64,000 bases of DNA from assembly GCF_023516615.1 (NCBI RefSeq), contig NZ_JAMGBF010000022.1, positions 62,001-126,000 on the forward strand, read 5' to 3'. Source of the DNA: Streptomyces panaciradicis. GTDB lineage: Bacteria > Actinomycetota > Actinomycetes > Streptomycetales > Streptomycetaceae. The notes beneath the pieces were generated by a model, which did no database searches, was not told where the DNA came from, and was given only the letters and a program-made list of their open reading frames with translations. Below, piece by piece: positions 52,104 to 61,469 of the stretch (position 1 is the stretch's first letter; each line of letters begins with the position of its first letter). The position numbers were made by a program, and so were the translations under genes.

Positions 52104-52687
52104 TCAGGCGAAGGCGAGAGTGCGGAAGGTGTTGCGCACGTCGGTCAGGGGCTGGCGGTCGCGGGTGTAGTAGAGCTTGTTGGTGAGCAGTACTGCCCAC
52201 CGCCCCTGCTGCGGGCAGATCCACATGCCGGTGCCGGTGAAGCCGTAGTGGACCCAGATGTCGTCATCGGGGTGGGCGCCAGGGGGCGGGGTGCCAGAAC
52301 AAGCCGCGCACGGGTTCGAGGGTGCCGGTCTGGACGGTCAGTGACTGTCTGGTCCAGGCAGGGCCGAATCCTGCTCGCCCCAGGCTCCGAGCGGGTGGCC
52401 ATCGACCTCGGGCCAGAAGTCGTTGAAGGGGACGTCGAGGTCGAGCTTGCCCTCCTCCCACAGGGCGCCGATGGCGGACCAGACGGCGAGGATCTTGGTG
52501 AGGCTGGCGGCGTCGAAGACGGTGTCGGCGCGCATCGGCACGTCCGGCTCGTCGGGGTCGAGGACGCCGGGGTGCCCTGGGCGTGGATGCCGTTGGCGTC
52601 GCCGATGGCCCACACGGCGCCGGGGTACACCTTGTCGCTGACGCCCTCGTCCAGCAGAGCTTTGATGCGGTCGCCGTCGTACGTCAT
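52104..52687 (-). pseudogene. serine hydrolase (beta-lactamase family), frameshifted and deleted
   Basis: The start reads MTYDGDRIKALLDEGVSDKVYPGAVWAIGD. A frameshift leads into the SxxK block (FDAASLTKILAVWSAIGALWEEGKLDLD). Then a large internal part is missing and the end reads WVHYGFTGTGMWICPQQGRWAVLLTNKLYY to a stop at 52104. At about 580 bp it is roughly half the usual length. Confidence 0.7.
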
Positions 52688-52817
52688 GGTCTCCCTCTTC
52701 GCCGGGGCCATCCCGCCGGTCAGCGTAGTGACGTTCGGGTTGCGGTTCGGAAAGCGACGTCGCTCGGGCGACCGGGTCGGGGCACCGAGGGCTGAGTGCC
52801 GGTTCCGTCGGACGAGG

Positions 52818-53399
52818 TCAGCTCTGCGTCTCCCCAAGGGCTGCGCGCAGCCAGTCCAGAGACTCGGTCGCAAGCACCGCGTCGGCGAGCTCATTGGCGG
52901 ACTTCGTGGTGAGTCGTCGGCGGCTGTTGTCGATCCAGCGCTGCGCGTTCTCGTAGCCCTGGGCCTTGTACTCGATGCCCTGGATCATGCATTCCAGCTT
53001 GTCGGCGTCCCGCGCGCAGAGAGCCTCCGGGGACTCTTTCGCCTCGTATTCCGCGACCAGCTCGCGTACCGCGGTGGCGAGGGCCTCGGGCATGCCCGCG
53101 ACCTGGTCCTCGGTGACCGCTCGCGGGTCTGCCTGCGGGGCGTACTTCCTGCCCAGGTAGTTCACGTCCCCGGTACGGGTTTCCTGCGAGTCGTGCCATA
53201 CCGCGAGGAACGCGGCTTGTGCAGGGTCGGCGCCTTCCAGTTTCGCGATGATCGTCGCGAGGAGAGCGGTGCGCCATGAGTGCTCTGCCACCGACTCGGG
53301 GTCGCGTACTCCGGCCATCCACCAGCCGGTGCGCTTGGTCTGCTTCAGCGTGCCCGCCTCGTACAGGAAGCGCGCCACCGCGGACAGGTCTTCAGCCAC
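52818..53399 (-). CDS. HD-domain phosphohydrolase (YfbR-like)
   Basis: A 193-residue HD-domain protein: VAEHSWRTALLATIIAKLEG and LAVWHDSQETRTGDVNY supply the H...HD metal ligands, and a late DADKLECMIQ supplies the last Asp. The layout matches YfbR-type 5'-deoxynucleotidases and related HD hydrolases. It lies 13 bases downstream of the XRE regulator gene of the peptide cluster and may belong to that operon. Confidence 0.85.
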   Translation of the reverse strand: MAEDLSAVARFLYEAGTLKQTKRTGWWMAGVRDPESVAEHSWRTALLATIIAKLEGADPAQAAFLAVWHDSQETRTGDVNYLGRKYAPQADPRAVTEDQVAGMPEALATAVRELVAEYEAKESPEALCARDADKLECMIQGIEYKAQGYENAQRWIDNSRRRLTTKSANELADAVLATESLDWLRAALGETQS

Positions 53400-53412
53400 C
53401 GTCGGACTCCTC

Positions 53413-54528
53413 TCACGCCTCGGCGAGGCGGATCGCGTACCGGATGCTCTCCAGCTCCCGGCGCCCGCGCGCCGACAGCTCCCGGCTATCCAACATCACG
53501 GGCAGCCTGTCGCGCAGGGCGCGTCCTGCTGCTCCGGATCGCAGCAGGTTGGGCCGTACCTGGAGCAGAGACCAGACGGAGTGGATATTGAGGTCGACGT
53601 AGCCGTGATGCGGGGCGAGGCCGTGCGCGAGGTGGGCGAGGAGTTTGTCGCCGGGCCACGGTCCAGGGGTGCGGGCGGCGATGAAGTCGTCGCTCAGTTC
53701 CAGGTGGGCCGTCTCGCCGATCCAGTAGGCCCAGTAGTTCAGGTTCGCGGCCTCGCCGGCGTCGTCGTCGATGAGGGCGGCGTCGATGAAGTGGCTCATG
53801 CGGTCCCGGTCCCCTTGCCGGGCCGAGACCGCGGCAACAGACCGGGAGTTGAGCCAGCCCGTAAGCCAGCCGCCAGGGCGTTCTGTCGCCTGCTGGTGAG
53901 CGAGCCATGCGGAGGCGTCGTCCTGGTCGTCGTACCCGGAGAGGTAGAGGGCCTGGCGGCGGAGCAGGAACTGGTCTTCGCTCCGGGCCTGTTCCGCGGT
54001 GCGCCGCATCTGTGTGAAGAATCGCGCGCGGTCTGCGGCCGACAGCTCCGGCCCGGCCGGCGCGGGGCCTCGGCGCTTGCGGGGTGGGGCGGGCAGGTCG
54101 CGGACGGGCTGGGGCGGCACGTGGTTGAGGGGCCATGCGAGGACCTCGACGAGGTCGCGCTGCATCACCCAGGCCCCGAGGGGGCTTGCCGCGACGTCGG
54201 TCTGGTCGTCAAGGGCGCTCGCGAGGAGGACGTCCGCCTCAAGGGCGCGGTCGAGGGCTTGCAGGAGCGCCGGGGCGGTGCCCATGTGCATGAGCCGATG
54301 ACGGTGTACGAGCATCTGCCCGATCGGTACAGCGGTCAGCGGGCGGCGGCCCGATTCCCAGCCCGCGATCGTGTCCGCAGACACGCGCAGCTGCTCGGCT
54401 ATGTCCTCCTGGGTGCGTCCCTGCTGCTCTCGGATGACCCGGAAGACGTAGCCGGAGATGACGCCCGTGCGCGGGCGCCCGCCTGATCCCTGACTGCCCG
54501 TCAGGGTTTGTCGCGAACTCGACTGCAT
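53413..54528 (-). CDS. XRE-family regulator of the peptide cluster
   Basis: A 371-residue protein with an N-terminal helix-turn-helix (about 28-65: [35 protein letters not shown]) and a long helical C-terminal domain of the kind seen in Streptomyces regulators with TPR-like ligand domains. Divergent from the ATPase-RiPP operon. This regulator/HATPase pairing is common upstream of such clusters. ATG 54528 is preferred; another lies at 54540. Confidence 0.8.
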   Translation of the reverse strand: MQSSSRQTLTGSQGSGGRPRTGVISGYVFRVIREQQGRTQEDIAEQLRVSADTIAGWESGRRPLTAVPIGQMLVHRHRLMHMGTAPALLQALDRALEADVLLASALDDQTDVAASPLGAWVMQRDLVEVLAWPLNHVPPQPVRDLPAPPRKRRGPAPAGPELSAADRARFFTQMRRTAEQARSEDQFLLRRQALYLSGYDDQDDASAWLAHQQATERPGGWLTGWLNSRSVAAVSARQGDRDRMSHFIDAALIDDDAGEAANLNYWAYWIGETAHLELSDDFIAARTPGPWPGDKLLAHLAHGLAPHHGYVDLNIHSVWSLLQVRPNLLRSGAAGRALRDRLPVMLDSRELSARGRRELESIRYAIRLAEA

Positions 54529-54757
54529 GAACGGCCCCATTCCCGTGTGTCCGCAGCAAACCACCTGTACTTGCGGTCACTTCTAGGTGTGATCACGGCT
54601 CTCTACCGTCGTATGCACCACCGAACGAGCCTAGTAGGGAGGCTGTCACTGTGGGTTTCGTTGCGGATGCCCCCGAGCCAATACTCCTCAAGCGACAACG
54701 CCCCGACGGCCGGTGGTTGGGCTACCCCGAACGCGAGCACCTCCAAGGGACGCGACG

Positions 54758-55171
54758 ATGACCATGACGACTGCAACGGTGGGACCACAGCGCTACCAGG
54801 AGCGGTATGCGGCGAGGCTGGAGTCCGTCACTCAGGCACGTCGGGACATAGCGCTGGTGCTTCAGACTTGGGGCCTGCCTCAGCTGGTGGACGTCGCCGC
54901 GCAGGTCGTCACCGAGTTGGTGGCCAACGCGGTGGAGCACACTGACGCCGCCACGGTCGGCGCCTCGATCACCCGGGTGGGCAAGGAGTCCGCCCGGATC
55001 GTCGTGACGGACACGTCCCGCACCAGACCCACCCCGGGCACGCCGTCACCGAACGACGAGCACGGCCGCGGGTTGCTCCTTGTCGAAGCTCTTGCCCACG
55101 CCTGGGGCAGCGAGCTGGTACGCGGCGGGAAACGCATCTGGGCAGAGCTGCGGGTGCCGGCCGCATGCTGA
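54758..55171 (+). CDS. anti-sigma-type HATPase regulator
   Basis: A 137-residue protein with GHKL ATP-binding motifs: N box VVTELVANAVEH (E53, N57), G1 VVTDTS (D85) and G2 DEHGRGLLLVEAL (G103). It resembles RsbW-type kinases, though the N-terminal part is short. The stop overlaps the start of the next frame. First gene of the rightward operon that leads to the precursor peptide. Confidence 0.85.
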   Translation: MTMTTATVGPQRYQERYAARLESVTQARRDIALVLQTWGLPQLVDVAAQVVTELVANAVEHTDAATVGASITRVGKESARIVVTDTSRTRPTPGTPSPNDEHGRGLLLVEALAHAWGSELVRGGKRIWAELRVPAAC

Positions 55172-55521
55172 TCGCGCTTGTCTCCTTACGGCTCCTGCCC
55201 GCAGAGGAGTTGGTCGGCGACCCGCGCCCGGACGCGTGCGTGGAACTGGCCTTCAACCCCACCTGTATGTCTGACGAGGCCGACGCGGTGGTCATCCCGG
55301 AGCCGGTCCGGATCACTCCAGCCGACCTTGTGCGGCTGCGCGTCGAGTCGGGCTTGGTCATCAACGAGATCCGCTCCGAGGTGCAGCGCGCCGAGAGCGC
55401 GTGGCGGCAGCACCTCAGCCACTGGTACCGCGACGGTCGGCTGGCGGCCGGGACTCGCGCACCGGACATCAGCCTTCTTCAGCGAGTCCTGGACGGACTG
55501 CGGAACCCCGTCCGGCTTTGA
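55165..55521 (+). CDS. hypothetical protein in the peptide operon
   Basis: A 118-residue frame starting 7 bases before the HATPase stop: MLIALVSLRLLPAEELVGDPRPD, then helical sequence (ADLVRLRVESGLVINEIRSEVQRAESAWRQHLSHWYRDG). No family recognised. Composition and coupling support it, but it is less certain than its neighbours. Confidence 0.5.
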   Translation: MLIALVSLRLLPAEELVGDPRPDACVELAFNPTCMSDEADAVVIPEPVRITPADLVRLRVESGLVINEIRSEVQRAESAWRQHLSHWYRDGRLAAGTRAPDISLLQRVLDGLRNPVRL

Positions 55522-55646
55522 CGCAGACCCGGCGCCTCTTCTTCCCGGCGCCCATGAGACCCCGCACCAGCAGGACTGCCTTCCGCGATGCCGTGCGGGT
55601 GAGCAAGGCACACGAAGGACAGGAACTCCCGACAGAGAGGAAGACC

Positions 55647-55949
55647 GTGTTCAACCACATGGACCGATTCCCCACCGGCAGCCCCCTGCCGCAGGGGCAC
55701 CTGACCGCCGCCCCGTGGGGCCTGCGCCGCATCGCCCCGTATCCGCCTGTCGAGGGCCCCGCCTACGCGACGGTGACGCTGGACCCGGAGACGCAGACCG
55801 CCCGGTACTTCGACACTTCCGGGGTACCCACCATGTCCCCGGGCCACGGCACGTCCTCCGGCACGAATCCCGCGACCGGCACCACGGGCCAGGGCGACCG
55901 CAACAGCGACTCCCCGGACAGCGACACGGGCAACGACACCGACCAGTGA
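55647..55949 (+). CDS. ATP-grasp-modified RiPP precursor (TgmA-like)
   Basis: A 100-residue precursor. The leader carries the family signature TAAPWGLRRIAPYPP, then YATVTLDPETQTARYFD and MSPGHGTSSGT. The C-terminal core of about 25 residues (TGQGDRNSDSPDSDTGNDTDQ) has only hydrophilic residues, with six Asp and several Ser/Thr that could be side-chain ester donors and acceptors. GTG 55647 has GAGAGG upstream; ATG 55659 is possible. It overlaps the ATP-grasp gene by GTGA. Confidence 0.88.
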   Translation: MFNHMDRFPTGSPLPQGHLTAAPWGLRRIAPYPPVEGPAYATVTLDPETQTARYFDTSGVPTMSPGHGTSSGTNPATGTTGQGDRNSDSPDSDTGNDTDQ

Positions 55950-56920
55950 CTCCGCTGACGAACGACGATCGTCCGGTCCTGGTCGTCACCAACCTCGACG
56001 ACCCGACCGCGGACTTCGTGATCGCCGAGCTGCACGACCGGGGTGTCCCGGTCGTGCGGTTCGACTCAGGTGACTTCCCCGCCACTCTGTCGTGCTCGGC
56101 CGCCATCGGCGGCGACCGTGACAGATGGCGGGGAAGCGTGCAGACCCCGAGCCGGCGTGCCGACCTGGGCGCGGTGCGTTCCGTGTACTACCGGCGCCCC
56201 TCCGGGTTTGCCTTCCCCCATCTCGACAAGCAGGACGAACGGTTCGCTGTGGCCCAGGCCCGCTATGGGCTCGGCGGCATCCTGACCTCTCTGCCCGGCT
56301 GCCTCTACGTCAACCATCCGAACCGCATCGGCGACGCCGAGTACAAGCCGGCCGGGCTCGCGGCAGCGGCGGCAGCCGGCTTCACGGTGCCGCCCACGCT
56401 CGTCACCAACGTTCCGGACGACGCATGGGCCTTCATCAAGGAGCACGGTCCGGCGATCTTCAAGCCGATCTCGGTTCCGCTCTACCTGGTCGACGGCAAG
56501 GCCCAGACCGTCCCCGTCACCGAGGTGGCCGCCGACGAGATCGACGACTCCGTGGCCGGCACCATGCACCTCTTCCAGAAGCGGGTGGACAAGGTCGCCG
56601 ACATCCGGGTCACGGTGATCGGCGAGCGGATCTTTGCCGTGCGGATCGACTCCGGTCTTCTCGACTGGCGCACGGACTACGGCACGCACACCTACACGCC
56701 GCTTGCCGCGCCGCCCGTGGTGGAGCGGTCGATGCACGCCTATCTGAAGCACTTCGGGCTCGTCTTCGGGGCGTTCGACTTCGCTCTGACCGACTCCGGC
56801 GAGTGGATCTTCATCGAGTGCAATCCTTCCGGGCAGTGGGCATGGATGGAGCCGCCGACCGGTCTGCCGATGACTGCCGCACTCGCCGATCTCCTGGAAG
56901 GAGGCATCCGTGGCCTGTGA
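55946..56920 (+). CDS. ATP-grasp ligase of the RiPP cluster (TgmB-like)
   Basis: A 324-residue ATP-grasp enzyme: N-terminal PVLVVTNLDDPTADFVIAEL and YYRRPSGFAFP, central GPAIFKPISVPLY (ATP-binding Lys), FQKRVDKVADIRVTVIGERIFAVRID, and C-terminal FIECNPSGQWAWMEPPTG (the metal-binding E-x-N). It would form ester or amide links between Asp/Glu and Ser/Thr/Lys side chains of the precursor core using ATP. GTG 55946 overlaps the precursor stop. Confidence 0.93.
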   Translation: MTPLTNDDRPVLVVTNLDDPTADFVIAELHDRGVPVVRFDSGDFPATLSCSAAIGGDRDRWRGSVQTPSRRADLGAVRSVYYRRPSGFAFPHLDKQDERFAVAQARYGLGGILTSLPGCLYVNHPNRIGDAEYKPAGLAAAAAAGFTVPPTLVTNVPDDAWAFIKEHGPAIFKPISVPLYLVDGKAQTVPVTEVAADEIDDSVAGTMHLFQKRVDKVADIRVTVIGERIFAVRIDSGLLDWRTDYGTHTYTPLAAPPVVERSMHAYLKHFGLVFGAFDFALTDSGEWIFIECNPSGQWAWMEPPTGLPMTAALADLLEGGIRGL

Positions 56921-58097
56921 GCCCGACATGGAGACGGCCGCCGTCGATCTACGGCGTCGGCTCGCCCGGCAACTGGAGAAGGACGGCCGGCTGCGCTCGC
57001 CGCAGTGGCGGGATGCTGTGGAAGCCGTGCCCCGCCACAAGTTCATCCCGCGCTTCTACCGGGAGAGTGACGCCCCCGGCGTCACCACCTGGGAGCCGGT
57101 TACACGGGAGACGGTCGGCAAGGAGGAGTGGCTCCGGCTCGTCTACACCGACGAGACATGGATGACCCAGTTCGACGGCCACGACATCGACTGGGCCGAC
57201 CCTAAGCCGATCAGCAACGCGGCCCCCACCTCGTCGTCGACGTTGCCGAGCCTCGTGGTCCGGATGCTCGAAGACCTCGACGTGCAGGACGGTATGAACG
57301 TGCTGGAAATCGGCACCGGAACCGGCTACTCGACCGCCCTGATGTGCCACCGGCTCGGCAGCGAGAGCGTGACCTCGATCGAGACGGACGAGGGCGTGGC
57401 CCGCCGCGCCCGCGAAGCTCTCACCGGATCCGGTCACACCCCTCACTTGGTAGTGGGGGACGGCCGCGCCGGCCACGGCGCCGGAGCCCCGTACGACCGG
57501 CTGATCGCCACGTGCGGCTTCCGCAGCATCCCGCCCACCTGGCTGGAACAGGTGCGGCCGGGCGGCGTCATCCTCACCACCCTGCGTGGCTGGATGCGCT
57601 CCCTCGGCCTGGTCAAGCTCATCGTCACCGGGGGCAGCGCGAGCGGCTGGTTCAGCGAGGACGACCCGAGCTTCATGATCGCCCGCCAGCAGGGCGCCCC
57701 AGAAAGCCTCGGCATGGTGCCGGGACCCGACGACGGAACGGTGCGGAAGGCCGCGTATGGGCCGGAGGTGCTCAGCACTTCAGGGCCGGCCTTCATGGCA
57801 CAGCTCGCGGCGCCGGACGCCCGCTTCTTCTCGACGGCGGTCGACGGCGGCCCGGTCAGCACGTTCCTGCTGGACAGCGTCACCGATTCCTTCGCCGTCC
57901 TTGCTCCCACGGACGGCGGCTGGCAGGTCCGCCAGGGCGGCCCCCGCCGCCTGTGGGACGCGGTCGAGGCGGCGGTGGGCACCTGGGAGGAGTACGGCTC
58001 ACCCAACACCGCCGCCTTCGGTGTCACTGTCTCCCCCGACCGGCAGGTCGTCTGGCTCGGGAACCCGAACGGCCCGCAATGGCCGCTACCCTCCTGA
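56910..58097 (+). CDS. PIMT-like methyltransferase of the RiPP cluster (TgmC-like)
   Basis: A 395-residue protein: an N-terminal PIMT-like fold (WRDAVEAVPRHKFIPRFYR, SSTLPSLVVRMLEDLDV, then NVLEIGTGTGYSTALM for SAM) and a C-terminal extension of about 170 residues. In related graspetide clusters such enzymes methylate Asp of the cross-linked peptide, which then closes to an aspartimide. GTG 56910 has GGAGG five bases upstream and overlaps the ligase stop. Confidence 0.9.
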   Translation: MACEPDMETAAVDLRRRLARQLEKDGRLRSPQWRDAVEAVPRHKFIPRFYRESDAPGVTTWEPVTRETVGKEEWLRLVYTDETWMTQFDGHDIDWADPKPISNAAPTSSSTLPSLVVRMLEDLDVQDGMNVLEIGTGTGYSTALMCHRLGSESVTSIETDEGVARRAREALTGSGHTPHLVVGDGRAGHGAGAPYDRLIATCGFRSIPPTWLEQVRPGGVILTTLRGWMRSLGLVKLIVTGGSASGWFSEDDPSFMIARQQGAPESLGMVPGPDDGTVRKAAYGPEVLSTSGPAFMAQLAAPDARFFSTAVDGGPVSTFLLDSVTDSFAVLAPTDGGWQVRQGGPRRLWDAVEAAVGTWEEYGSPNTAAFGVTVSPDRQVVWLGNPNGPQWPLPS

Positions 58098-58128
58098 GGC
58101 AGCCACCACCGACGCGAGGAACGCCAGG

Positions 58129-58455
58129 ATGGACGACGAGCCGCTGAAGGACTGGGCGGAACGCCGTGACGCGAAGATCGGTCGCCTTCGTGCCGTGCCT
58201 GTTGTACCCGGCGGCGGGCCCAGGGCATCGCATCTGAATCCGGATGCGCCACGCGCCATCGAGCGCTGGAACGGGCACCTGTGGGAGCCGTACGGATTCG
58301 CCGCCAGCCTGGCCGAGGCCAAAGCCATCCTGTACCCGGAGAGCAACGAGCCGTCACCACTCCAAGGGCCGGTGCCGAAGCCGCTGGGCTCCGGCACCGG
58401 CAAACACCGCAAACCCCAGGCACCCAGGTCGGATGGCGGCCGGGCGCAAGGGTGA
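58129..58455 (+). CDS. DUF6087 family protein
   Basis: A 108-residue protein starting MDDEPLKDWAERRDAKIGRLRAVP and containing HLNPDAPRAIERWNGHLWEPYGFAASLAEAKAIL, the DUF6087 pattern. It ends the RiPP operon, 31 bases after the methyltransferase; the stop abuts the relaxase stop on the other strand. Often found next to these clusters; role unknown. Confidence 0.8.
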   Translation: MDDEPLKDWAERRDAKIGRLRAVPVVPGGGPRASHLNPDAPRAIERWNGHLWEPYGFAASLAEAKAILYPESNEPSPLQGPVPKPLGSGTGKHRKPQAPRSDGGRAQG

Positions 58456-60129
58456 TCAGCGCCGCTGCGCCTGCGGCTGCTGCGGAGCGGCGGGGTGCAC
58501 CGCGGCATGCTGAGCATTGGGTGCCTGGGCTCGTGGGGCGGGTATGTGGCGTTCACCGAGGCGTTGGATGCGCCAGGTGAGGGTCCTGGCGGTGGAGCGA
58601 GCGTCGTCCAGTGCGCGCTGGCGGGCGGCGATCTGGAGGAGCTGGCGGGGGTCGTGGCCGGCGGTCTCGGCTTGGGTGAGGGCGGCGGCCAGTGCCGGCC
58701 AGGCGGGGTCGTCGAGGATCCGCTCGGCGTGGTCGGGCAGGACGGTTCGTATGTGCTGGGCGTGGTGTTCCACGATGTGGGTGGGTGGCTTGCGCTGGGC
58801 CAGGGCGGCCAGTGGCTGAGCGGCTGCGTGCTCGTAGGCCGCTTGGAGGTGGATCAGGGTCTGTTGGGCGGCGGCGACTTGTTGGTCGTGGTGGCGGGTC
58901 TGGTGCCAGCGGGTGGTGGCGATGACGACCAGGACGGCGATGTCGAGGAACATCGCCAGTCCGCTCCCGTCACCGGTGACCGGTGCGGTGCGCAGTGCTC
59001 GTACGGCGCCGCGCAGGGCGCGGGCCTGGTCCTGCTGGGCGCGGATGCGGGAGCGGGAGGCGCGTTCGAACGCGAGGGCGGCCTGCTGGAGCTGTGCTCG
59101 CAGGTGGTCGGGGGCGAGGAGCGGCAGGACGTCGAGGGCCTCGGCGAAGGCCGCGATGTGTGCCTGGGCCACGGTGTCTTCGGCCTGGTCGAGGTGGTGG
59201 GGGATGCGTTCGGCCGCCGCGGTGGCCTGGTGCCAGGGGTTTGGCCTACGTCGGCTGCCCGGCTCTGTGGCTGGTGGGGGTTCGATGCCGGTCAGGCGCT
59301 CGCGGATTTTGGGGAAGGACAGGTCGGGGGCGAGTTGGGAGCCGGAGAACCAGACCGGCTCGCCTGCGGCGTTGGTGTCGCCTTCGATGGCGACCTTGTA
59401 GCCCCGTATGTCCCCGGAGGGGAAGTGCTGGACGTCGACGCGGACACCGTCGACACCGTCGAGGAGGTGGAGGAACTCTTCCGGGCTGGCGGCGATGGAC
59501 ACCAGCTGGCGAACGGTGGTGCGCAGCAGCTCGCGGGAGGTTGTCTGCCGGCCTTGGCGGCGGGCCTTCTCCTGCTCGGCGCGGGTGGGCCGCTTGGCGG
59601 CGGTGCGGTCCCCGCGGACCACACGGAAGAGGCCGTATTCCTTCTCGATGGCGGCGAGTTCGCGGTTGGCGGTGAGGTAGTCGTTCCAGTGGCGTGCGGT
59701 GCGCAGGTCCGCCCGGACCTTGGTGGCGGCGATGTGGATGTGGTCGGGTGCGTGGCGGACGGCGACCCAGCGGCAGCCGTCGGGATCGCGGTCGGGTGCG
59801 ATGCCGGTGGCGGCGACGACGCGGCGGGCGATGTCGGCCCACTCCTCGTCGCTGAGGATGCGGTCTTCGGGGGCGGCGCGGATGGAGCAGTGCCATGTGT
59901 GCTTCTCGGGTGCGCGGCCGTGCCGCCGGGCCTGCTTGACGTGCAGGTCGAGGTCGGCGACCAGGAGCCTCTTCGTGGTGTCGAAGTCGTCGGCGCGGCC
60001 GGGGTCGGGGGCAAAGCCGTCCCAGGAGGCCACCAGGTGCGGGTCGGTGTGGTCCTTGGCCTTCTTGGTGTCGAAGAGGTAGCGGATCAGGCCGGCGGTG
60101 TCCTTGCCGCCGCTGATCTTCGCGATCAT
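58456..60129 (-). CDS. relaxase / mobilisation nuclease
   Basis: A 557-residue relaxase. The N-terminus MIAKISGGKDTAGLIRYLFDTKKAKDHTDPH and the metal motif HAPDHIHIAAT (H126, H130, H132) are those of actinomycete element relaxases, with a likely catalytic Tyr in the N-terminal part. A membrane helix lies near residues 390-410, and the C-terminus is helical and Ala/Gln-rich. It should nick oriT and start transfer. Overlaps MobC by four bases. No TraB/FtsK-type pump is present in the window. Confidence 0.9.
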   Translation of the reverse strand: MIAKISGGKDTAGLIRYLFDTKKAKDHTDPHLVASWDGFAPDPGRADDFDTTKRLLVADLDLHVKQARRHGRAPEKHTWHCSIRAAPEDRILSDEEWADIARRVVAATGIAPDRDPDGCRWVAVRHAPDHIHIAATKVRADLRTARHWNDYLTANRELAAIEKEYGLFRVVRGDRTAAKRPTRAEQEKARRQGRQTTSRELLRTTVRQLVSIAASPEEFLHLLDGVDGVRVDVQHFPSGDIRGYKVAIEGDTNAAGEPVWFSGSQLAPDLSFPKIRERLTGIEPPPATEPGSRRRPNPWHQATAAAERIPHHLDQAEDTVAQAHIAAFAEALDVLPLLAPDHLRAQLQQAALAFERASRSRIRAQQDQARALRGAVRALRTAPVTGDGSGLAMFLDIAVLVVIATTRWHQTRHHDQQVAAAQQTLIHLQAAYEHAAAQPLAALAQRKPPTHIVEHHAQHIRTVLPDHAERILDDPAWPALAAALTQAETAGHDPRQLLQIAARQRALDDARSTARTLTWRIQRLGERHIPAPRAQAPNAQHAAVHPAAPQQPQAQRR

Positions 60130-60788
60130 CGGGCCGCCTTGTGGCTGACGGCCTGGTTCGCAGCTGCCGCGATGTGGCGCACTGCAGCACCGACGGCGTC
60201 CAGAGTGCGGTCGGTCTGGGCGAGGAGGGCACTGTCCCCAGGGTGTGGATGGCCGCCGGAGTTGAGCTTCTTGGCGATCTGGTTGACGTTGCGGCCGATG
60301 GTGGCGACCTGCTCGCGCAGGGCGGTCAGCTCGTCGATGTAGTCGTCCAGCTGGGTGCGTTGGCCGGGCACAGTGAGGTCACCTTCAACGTGGGCCAGGG
60401 TGACGGCGGCGACGTAGTGAGCGCCGCTCAGGTTCAGCGACGTGGCCTTGGCACGGATTGCGTCCCTCTCCTCAACGCTGTAACGGGCATCGACGCGCTT
60501 CTTGCGCCGGCCGCCTGGGTCGGGTTTGCGGCGTTGGGCGACTCGATGCAGAGCGGCTGCTTCGGCGGCGCGCGGCAGGGGCACGGCAACGGCGACGGGC
60601 TCGGCGTCAGAGTGTTGCTTCTCCTCCTCGGGCACCCCCTGGTGCCCGAGTGCCTCCGCCACCCCTGGGGCGGAGGCTTCCCCGTGGAACCGGCCTGTGG
60701 ACGGTCCAGCGGGATACCTTGCTGCGCGGTTGTCTGGGGCGATGGGAGTCTCCTGCCGGTTGGTGTGTTCGTGGTGTCGGTCGTGCAC
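60126..60788 (-). CDS. mobC: MobC-like relaxosome protein
   Basis: A 220-residue protein with a Pro/Glu-rich N-terminal part and a MobC domain (RYSVEERDAIRAKATSLNLSGAHYVAAVTL, then LDDYIDELTALREQVATIGRNVNQIAKKLNSGG). MobC helps the relaxase open oriT. GTG 60788 has GGAG about nine bases upstream; the upstream frame is rich in Pro and without similarity. Transcribed leftward together with the relaxase. Confidence 0.85.
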   Translation of the reverse strand: MHDRHHEHTNRQETPIAPDNRAARYPAGPSTGRFHGEASAPGVAEALGHQGVPEEEKQHSDAEPVAVAVPLPRAAEAAALHRVAQRRKPDPGGRRKKRVDARYSVEERDAIRAKATSLNLSGAHYVAAVTLAHVEGDLTVPGQRTQLDDYIDELTALREQVATIGRNVNQIAKKLNSGGHPHPGDSALLAQTDRTLDAVGAAVRHIAAAANQAVSHKAAR

Positions 60789-60962
60789 GAGTGGTTCTCC
60801 AGGGGGTGTTCGGAAGGGGAGCTGAGCCGCCGTGGCGCCGACCGACGGCAGAGGAGGGCCGTGGCCGGAGCAATTCGGCGGCTGTGGGAGGGGATCTGGA
60901 CAGGGCAACCGAGGTCGGCGCTGTCGGGTTCGGGGCTATAGCTGCAGAGAGCGCAACGGGGA

Positions 60963-61371
60963 CCGGTCCCCACAGCGCTGCGGTGCACGGTCCCCAAACG
61001 CTTGGGGACGGGGATCGCGACGCTCATCGGGGACGGTCCCCTGACGCATCGTCAACGGGACGGTCCCCTTGACAGGTCGTCACCGGGACCGTCCCGTTCC
61101 CTGCACGGTTGCGGTCCCCGAGGGGGACTCGAACGGGCTGGTGCGGGGACGGTCACCGTCCCTGGGACGCTCTGGGGACGGGCACGAAACGACCTCTGAG
61201 CTGCGGTTTCCTCGGGGACTGGTCCCCTCTCGGTCCCCGGTGCGTCGTCGTCATGGTCCCCGCGATGCGGTCCCCGTGCGCCACCGTCCCCGCCATGAGG
61301 TGATCGTGATCTCGGGGACCGTCGGGGACCGAGGTTCGGTCCCCGATCTTCGCGGGCTCGGTCCCCGGGAC
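60963..61371. repeat. array of GGGGAC / GTCCCC half-sites
   Basis: In about 410 bases I count roughly twenty GGGGAC or GTCCCC hexamers, many extended to GGTCCCC. Several are arranged as inverted pairs, such as GTCCCCAA-ACGC-TTGGGGAC at 60990-61009 and GGGGACTGGTCCCC at 61214-61227. No gene is present; open frames here are shadows. The position between mobC and the replication-type genes suggests an origin of replication or transfer, or a regulator-binding array. Confidence 0.8.
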
Positions 61372-61469
61372 GCGGTCGTCAGGATGTCCACGTCGATCGC
61401 GTACGGCTCGTCCGGGACCGCTCGGTCGTAGGACGGCGCAGCTGCCACGAGGAGCGAGGCCGGGCTGCG

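Noticed and set aside
53413..55171. A toxin-antitoxin or phage-defence pair formed by the XRE and HATPase genes
   Set aside because: Both types are routine regulators upstream of this kind of RiPP cluster in Streptomyces, and neither has toxin features.
58495..60342. A 615-residue glycine-rich protein on the + strand
   Set aside because: It is the antisense shadow of the relaxase gene, whose motifs are clear on the minus strand.
60963..61431. Protein-coding frames at 60832-61473
   Set aside because: All read through the GGGGAC/GTCCCC array with low-complexity Arg/Pro/Ser sequence and no ribosome binding site.
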